DNA from: Bacteroidetes bacterium MedPE-SWsnd-G1
GTDB taxonomy: Bacteria; Bacteroidota; Bacteroidia; Flavobacteriales; Flavobacteriaceae
Assembly (NCBI GenBank): GCA_001874265.1
Contig: MPDD01000009.1
Location: forward strand, 1-64,000
Length of the DNA stretch: 64,000 bases
Direction of reading: 5' to 3'
The notes beneath the pieces were generated by a model. That model saw only the letters and a program-made list of their open reading frames with translations, was not told where the DNA came from and did not search any database. Below are positions 60,063 through 64,000 of this stretch, one piece after another. The position numbers and the translations under genes are program-made. Each line of letters begins with the position of its first letter. Within the stretch, counting starts at the first letter, position 1.

Positions 60063-61259
60063 ATGCGTAAACTTTCTCAAATATTACTTTTAACATTAAT
60101 TGCATTCGCTTTTTACGCTTGCCCAAAACATTGGACTGAAGCAATTAAAAATGGAGAAATTGAACAAAAAGAATTCAATACTTCAATTGAGTTTGAAATT
60201 AAAAACGATTTAATCATTGTACCTGTTCAAATCGAAAACAACACCTATCATTTTTTACTGGATACTGGGGCACCTTTCAGTATCTCTAAAGAATTACAAT
60301 CCAATTTCAATTTTAAAACGGTAAGTCAAGGTACCTTGAGAGATTCTGATAACAGCCAAATTTCTGTTGATTACGTGAGTATCCCAAAAATAAAATTAAA
60401 CGAGGTAACCTTTTTAAAACAGGTTGCATTTGTTGGAGATTTTAATAAAAATCCAATTATAAAATGTTTGGGTATAGATGGAATTATAGGTTCTAATATG
60501 ATGCGCTTTTGCAATTGGAAAATAGATTCGAAAAACAAAAAAATTCAAATTAGTAATGAGGAGTTTAAATTAAATAATCATGACTCTATTAAAATGAAAT
60601 TTAAACCAAATAGGCAATACAGTATTAAAATTAATACCCATTTAGGAAAATCGAGAATAACGAATTTAACTTTAGACTATGGCTCTAACGGTGGACTTAC
60701 AGTACCTCAAAAGATATACGACACCCTGAAAAACAGAACTATAATTAAGGAATCTTTATTGGAATATGGTGTAGCAAGTAGCGGACTTGGAGGGAAACTA
60801 AAAAATATCAATAGAAAATTTAGTCGTGTTGATTCTTTGGCTCTTGGCAACGTTATTTCAAATAATGTTCGGATAAAGACAGGGAAATCCGGTCTTTTAG
60901 GCACTGAAGTTTTATCTAAACATATTGTTGCTATAAACTGGAGTAGCCAAAGTTTGGCTTTTGAAAAATATCCTTATGAAATTGAGCAACCATTCAAAAC
61001 CTTTGGACTTAAAATTGGAATTAAAAACAACAGTTATTTTGTAAGTGCAATTGTAAAAAATTCTCCTGCTGAAAAAGCAGGAATTGAACCAAATATGGAA
61101 GTCTTAAACTTCAATCATATTGATTTTTCTAATGCTAGTTACTGTGATTATATCTCTTATTTAGATACGAACAAAGTTGAAAAACTTCAATTAGTTTTAA
61201 AAGACAAATCCGGGGTTAATCAAGAATTTACTTTAGAGAAAGCGATCATGCTTCAATAA
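60063..61259 (+). CDS. Retropepsin-like aspartyl protease with PDZ domain (lipoprotein?)
   Basis: A 398-residue exported protein; the N-terminus (IAFAFYAC, Cys about 20) resembles a lipobox. The first lobe carries DTG (FLLDTGAPFSIS, about 69-71). In the second lobe the expected D-T/S-G appears as DYG (TLDYGSNGG). A PDZ domain ends the protein (AIVKNSPAEKAGIEPNME). The layout matches the protein at 11.7-13.0 kb. DYG in place of DTG/DSG may lower or abolish activity in that half. Solitary gene. Confidence 0.8.
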   Translation: MRKLSQILLLTLIAFAFYACPKHWTEAIKNGEIEQKEFNTSIEFEIKNDLIIVPVQIENNTYHFLLDTGAPFSISKELQSNFNFKTVSQGTLRDSDNSQISVDYVSIPKIKLNEVTFLKQVAFVGDFNKNPIIKCLGIDGIIGSNMMRFCNWKIDSKNKKIQISNEEFKLNNHDSIKMKFKPNRQYSIKINTHLGKSRITNLTLDYGSNGGLTVPQKIYDTLKNRTIIKESLLEYGVASSGLGGKLKNINRKFSRVDSLALGNVISNNVRIKTGKSGLLGTEVLSKHIVAINWSSQSLAFEKYPYEIEQPFKTFGLKIGIKNNSYFVSAIVKNSPAEKAGIEPNMEVLNFNHIDFSNASYCDYISYLDTNKVEKLQLVLKDKSGVNQEFTLEKAIMLQ

Positions 61260-61278
61260 CAAAAATAAAAAAATTGAG

Positions 61279-62154
61279 TTATGCTCCGCGCAGAATTGGT
61301 CTTGTTAAACATGTAGGCCCTCCTCCTCCTTTTACACTTATCTCTTTACCTTCATACTCGTAAACAGAACATCCGGCTTCTTCTAGCAATGCTTTTGTTT
61401 TTGGGTTTCCAGCAACCATTACACATTCTCTCGGAGCAATAGCCAATACATTGCACCCCATAGATTCAAACTCAGCATCGGGTACCTCTATTAATTGAAA
61501 GCCTCTATTTAACAATTCGTTTCTAAAATATATAGGCATTAAAGGAGAATACACTACCGCCAAATCCTTATCTACCGGACTTAAAATTGACATTAAATGA
61601 AATACATCTTCTTTACCTTTATAATGAGGTAATTCCGCCACAATTACTTCTACGCCATTTGGCTCAAGCAATGCTCTTAATTGACGAATTCCTTCCATAT
61701 TTGTTCTATAAGTATGCCCTACGGCTAATGTATTTTTATCTAGCCAAGCAACATCTCCTCCTTCCAAAGTTCCTGGAGCAACAATTTCGCCCAAAACCTC
61801 TGTATTATTAGTAATAAAAGTGTCTTTTTGAGCCGATGGTTCTTCAATTCTACCGCCTTTACCCATATTACAAATTATCATTCCAAAATCAGTTGCTATG
61901 GATGCATCTCTACAATAAATAGAATCCATCTTAACTGATTTATTAAAAGGAAATGAATGCATTGTAATTTTCTTCTTTTCGAATATAGATTTGAACGTGT
62001 TATATTCTTTCAAAGATTCAATAAAATCAGGTTTACCTAAATAATTTAGTTCCTCCCATTGAGATTCTAATTGTTCCTCCGAAACAAATGCTGCCTTTAC
62101 AGACTTTATATAAACGCTTTTTAACTTTAAATATTCAGAATGTTTTGTCTCCAT
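61279..62154 (-). CDS. DDAH-like amidinohydrolase
   Basis: A 291-residue guanidine-modifying enzyme of the dimethylarginine dimethylaminohydrolase/arginine deiminase superfamily. Active-site parts are YCRDAS (D83), EGGDVAWLD (about 131-139), H186 in KEDVFHLMS and the nucleophile C282 in GGGPTCLTRP. It would hydrolyse methylated arginine, or a similar guanidine, to citrulline plus an amine. Located 6 nt from an amino-acid permease gene on the same strand (the permease is upstream), so uptake and breakdown are linked. Confidence 0.85.
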   Translation of the reverse strand: METKHSEYLKLKSVYIKSVKAAFVSEEQLESQWEELNYLGKPDFIESLKEYNTFKSIFEKKKITMHSFPFNKSVKMDSIYCRDASIATDFGMIICNMGKGGRIEEPSAQKDTFITNNTEVLGEIVAPGTLEGGDVAWLDKNTLAVGHTYRTNMEGIRQLRALLEPNGVEVIVAELPHYKGKEDVFHLMSILSPVDKDLAVVYSPLMPIYFRNELLNRGFQLIEVPDAEFESMGCNVLAIAPRECVMVAGNPKTKALLEEAGCSVYEYEGKEISVKGGGGPTCLTRPILRGA

Positions 62155-62160
62155 ACATGC

Positions 62161-63468
62161 TTACATTTTACTTTTATTCCATTTCATTAATAAATAAAAC
62201 GGAATACTTAATAATAGTAGAATCAATCCATAAAAAACGACCTCAGAACCAGATCCGAAAATTGCCCATATAGTATAAGCAACACCAAGAAAGCCTAATA
62301 AAAAAGTCTTTAAAAAACTATTTGGAAACTTATTCTTTTCAATTAATACAATCACGTATGCAGCCGACACAAAAAGATAAGGAATAAGTGCGGTTAAAAC
62401 AGTAAGGTTTACAACAAATGAAAACTGCTCTACAAGCCCATCACTCATCCCTAATAGCAAAATACCAGATGTGAGCAAACTGCCAATAATTAATCCTATA
62501 ATTGGAACACCGTTTTTATTTTCTTTCTTAAATATTCTTGGAAACATATTATCTTTTGCGGCCGCCATAGGCAATTGTCCAACCATTAATGTCCAACCAT
62601 TTAAACACCCTACTGCAGAAATAACCGCACCGAAAGCCACAAAATAACTACCATATTCACCTCCAATAATTTCTCCAGCCTCAGCAAATGGAGCAGCAGA
62701 ATTACTTAATTCAGCAACAGGGATTAATCCAAATAATACCACCGTTCCCAAAATATAAACCAATGTGGTTATGATAGTTCCAATCATAGTTGCTCTTGGA
62801 ACATTCCTTTCTGGATTACGAACATTTTCTGCAGGAATGGTAGCTGATTCAACTCCTAAAAAGGCGTACAATGTTAAGGCTGCAACAACAGGAAATGTTT
62901 CGAAATGACCATTACCAGTTAAGTTAAAATCTGGAAAGTTATCTAATCTAAAAAAGAAGGCTCCTACGATAATAATAAAGATCAATGGCAACAATTTTAA
63001 TACAGTTGTAATAACCTGAATACGTCCAGATTCCTTTACTCCTTTTGAATTTATCCAAGTAAAAAACCATATAAAACCAAGAGCAACCGTAACAGAAAGA
63101 AACGGACTATCATTCAATATTGGAAAGAAAACGCTTAATCCGCCTATAATTGCAATTGCCAAACCTGCATTACTTACCCAAATAGAGATCCAATAACCCC
63201 ATGCGACTAAAAAGCCTATAAAATCTCCAAAGCCCGCCTTGGAATACGTATAAGGACCTCCACTTTTATTTACTATAATAGTACTAAAATTACTAAATAT
63301 TTTAGCCAGTATCAAAGCTCCTGCAGCAGTAAATAACCAGCCTAATAAACTTATACTCCCATATTTTGCTAAAGTTGCTGGCAATAAAAAAACACCAGCC
63401 CCTATCATATTTCCGACCACCAATGAAATACTGGTTATCAGTCCAATTTTTTTTCCGTTATCTGACAT
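62161..63468 (-). CDS. APC-family amino acid permease
   Basis: A 435-residue inner-membrane transporter with about 12 helices. TM1 has the APC GVGNMIGAGVFLLPATLA (the GSG-like unwound segment), with GGPYTYSKAGFGDFIGF, TLYAFLGVESATIPAENVRNPERNVPRATMIG, the arginine/agmatine antiporter-like region. The closest relatives in sequence style are AdiC/PotE-type permeases. It is 6 nt upstream of the DDAH-like gene, so methylarginines or arginine are plausible substrates. Confidence 0.85.
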   Translation of the reverse strand: MSDNGKKIGLITSISLVVGNMIGAGVFLLPATLAKYGSISLLGWLFTAAGALILAKIFSNFSTIIVNKSGGPYTYSKAGFGDFIGFLVAWGYWISIWVSNAGLAIAIIGGLSVFFPILNDSPFLSVTVALGFIWFFTWINSKGVKESGRIQVITTVLKLLPLIFIIIVGAFFFRLDNFPDFNLTGNGHFETFPVVAALTLYAFLGVESATIPAENVRNPERNVPRATMIGTIITTLVYILGTVVLFGLIPVAELSNSAAPFAEAGEIIGGEYGSYFVAFGAVISAVGCLNGWTLMVGQLPMAAAKDNMFPRIFKKENKNGVPIIGLIIGSLLTSGILLLGMSDGLVEQFSFVVNLTVLTALIPYLFVSAAYVIVLIEKNKFPNSFLKTFLLGFLGVAYTIWAIFGSGSEVVFYGLILLLLSIPFYLLMKWNKSKM

Positions 63469-63534
63469 GTAAAAAGTTTAATTAAATTAATGTTACATTA
63501 GAGGGCAAGTTTTAAAGATACAATTTTATACTAG

Positions 63535-64000
63535 ATGAAATATAATTTTAAAATTGACCCAGATATTAGAAAAGCAGAAACACTGCCTACTAAGTTTTAC
63601 AAAAGTCAAGCAATATTTAATGAAGTTAAAGAACATGTATTTCTAAAATCATGGCAATGGATTGGAGATGAGAATTTAGTCCAACAACCTCAATCTATAC
63701 ATCCTTTTGTATTATTAGATGGTTTTTTAACGGAGCCTTTAGTATTAACTAAAGATAAAGAAAATCAACTTAGTTGTTTAACTAATGTTTGTACGCATAG
63801 AGGAAACCTAGTAGCATTGGACTCAGGTAAATCTAGAAAATTAAATTGCATGTACCATGGACGTCGATTTAACCTAAAGGGTGAATTTGAGTATATGCCT
63901 GAGTTTGAAAAAGCCGAAGATTTTCCGAGGCCCTGTGATAATTTACACCTATTTCCATTGCGCAAATGGGGGCCGTTTCTATTTGCCGGCTTGAATCCTT
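63535..64000 (+). CDS. Rieske non-heme iron oxygenase, alpha subunit (partial at right edge)
   Basis: The ORF starts at ATG 63535 and is still open at the window end (155 residues seen). It has the Rieske [2Fe-2S] motif C86-x-H88 (CTHRGN) and C105-x2-H108 (CMYHGRRF), with YNFKIDPDIRKAETLP at the start and FPLRKWGPFLFAGLNP at the edge. These are ring-hydroxylating or betaine/carnitine-demethylating oxygenases. The catalytic iron domain lies beyond the window. It is divergent from the permease, which may hint at nitrogen-compound breakdown. Confidence 0.88.
   Translation, partial: MKYNFKIDPDIRKAETLPTKFYKSQAIFNEVKEHVFLKSWQWIGDENLVQQPQSIHPFVLLDGFLTEPLVLTKDKENQLSCLTNVCTHRGNLVALDSGKSRKLNCMYHGRRFNLKGEFEYMPEFEKAEDFPRPCDNLHLFPLRKWGPFLFAGLNP

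Noticed and set aside
1-64000. CRISPR array or tRNA genes
   Set aside because: No regularly spaced direct repeats and no clover-leaf or TTCGANTC-type signature were noticed by eye. A tRNAscan/CRISPR search could still find something missed.

Overview
The window is a stretch of chromosome from a low-GC member of the Bacteroidota, almost certainly a (marine-type) Flavobacteriaceae. The evidence is the AT-rich sequence, TAnnTTTG-type -7 elements a short distance before many starts, a long NusB, an RprXY-like two-component pair, a PUR-alpha-like DUF3276 protein, bacillithiol synthesis (BshC), DUF6090 proteins and many small lipoproteins ending in a Cys after a short hydrophobic leader. No rRNA, tRNA, CRISPR array, integrase or insertion sequence was recognised by eye.

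1-25 kb is mostly housekeeping: a cold-shock protein, a GT2 glycosyltransferase, threonylcarbamoyl-AMP synthase, an RprXY-like sensor/regulator, coaE-ybbR, nusB-DUF1573-yajC, an ABC exporter, DUF3276, DinB, a PDZ aspartyl protease, an aminotransferase with murB, a GH20 hexosaminidase, two ECF sigma-factor operons (one carrying a divergent Nramp-like transporter), lipA, a small YtxH/holin-like envelope operon and a LolC/E-like permease.

25-33 kb looks like one functional block: NamZ-like exo-muramidase and an AraC regulator, then an M19-like lipoprotein, an OprB-like porin, two outer-membrane proteins and a LACTB-like serine hydrolase. I infer envelope or peptide/muropeptide scavenging. 33-47 kb holds a secreted PHP protein, argS, a first DUF6090 gene, lpdA, an unlisted 36-residue membrane peptide, a lyase-like lipoprotein with a perfect 16-bp palindrome in front, a two-ribbon Cys/His lipoprotein, a transporter fused to its own binding protein, bshC and an M14 carboxypeptidase.

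47-55 kb is accessory. Single ORFs (two DUF6090 paralogs, secreted and lipoprotein genes) are separated by related imperfect palindromes that start just after each stop codon, and a start-less ORF fragment is embedded there. This has the look of a gene-cassette array. It continues with a methyltransferase, a serine hydrolase, an exported ADP-ribosylglycohydrolase-like protein and a Dph6-like ATPase.

56-59 kb is an arsenic-resistance operon (arsR, DUF6428, LMW-PTP-type arsenate reductase, acr3) with a clear dyad operator/promoter. The window ends with two acetyltransferases, a second PDZ aspartyl protease, a DDAH-like hydrolase with an APC permease, and a Rieske oxygenase cut off by the right edge. 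Function assignments rest on motifs read by eye; no database search was possible.
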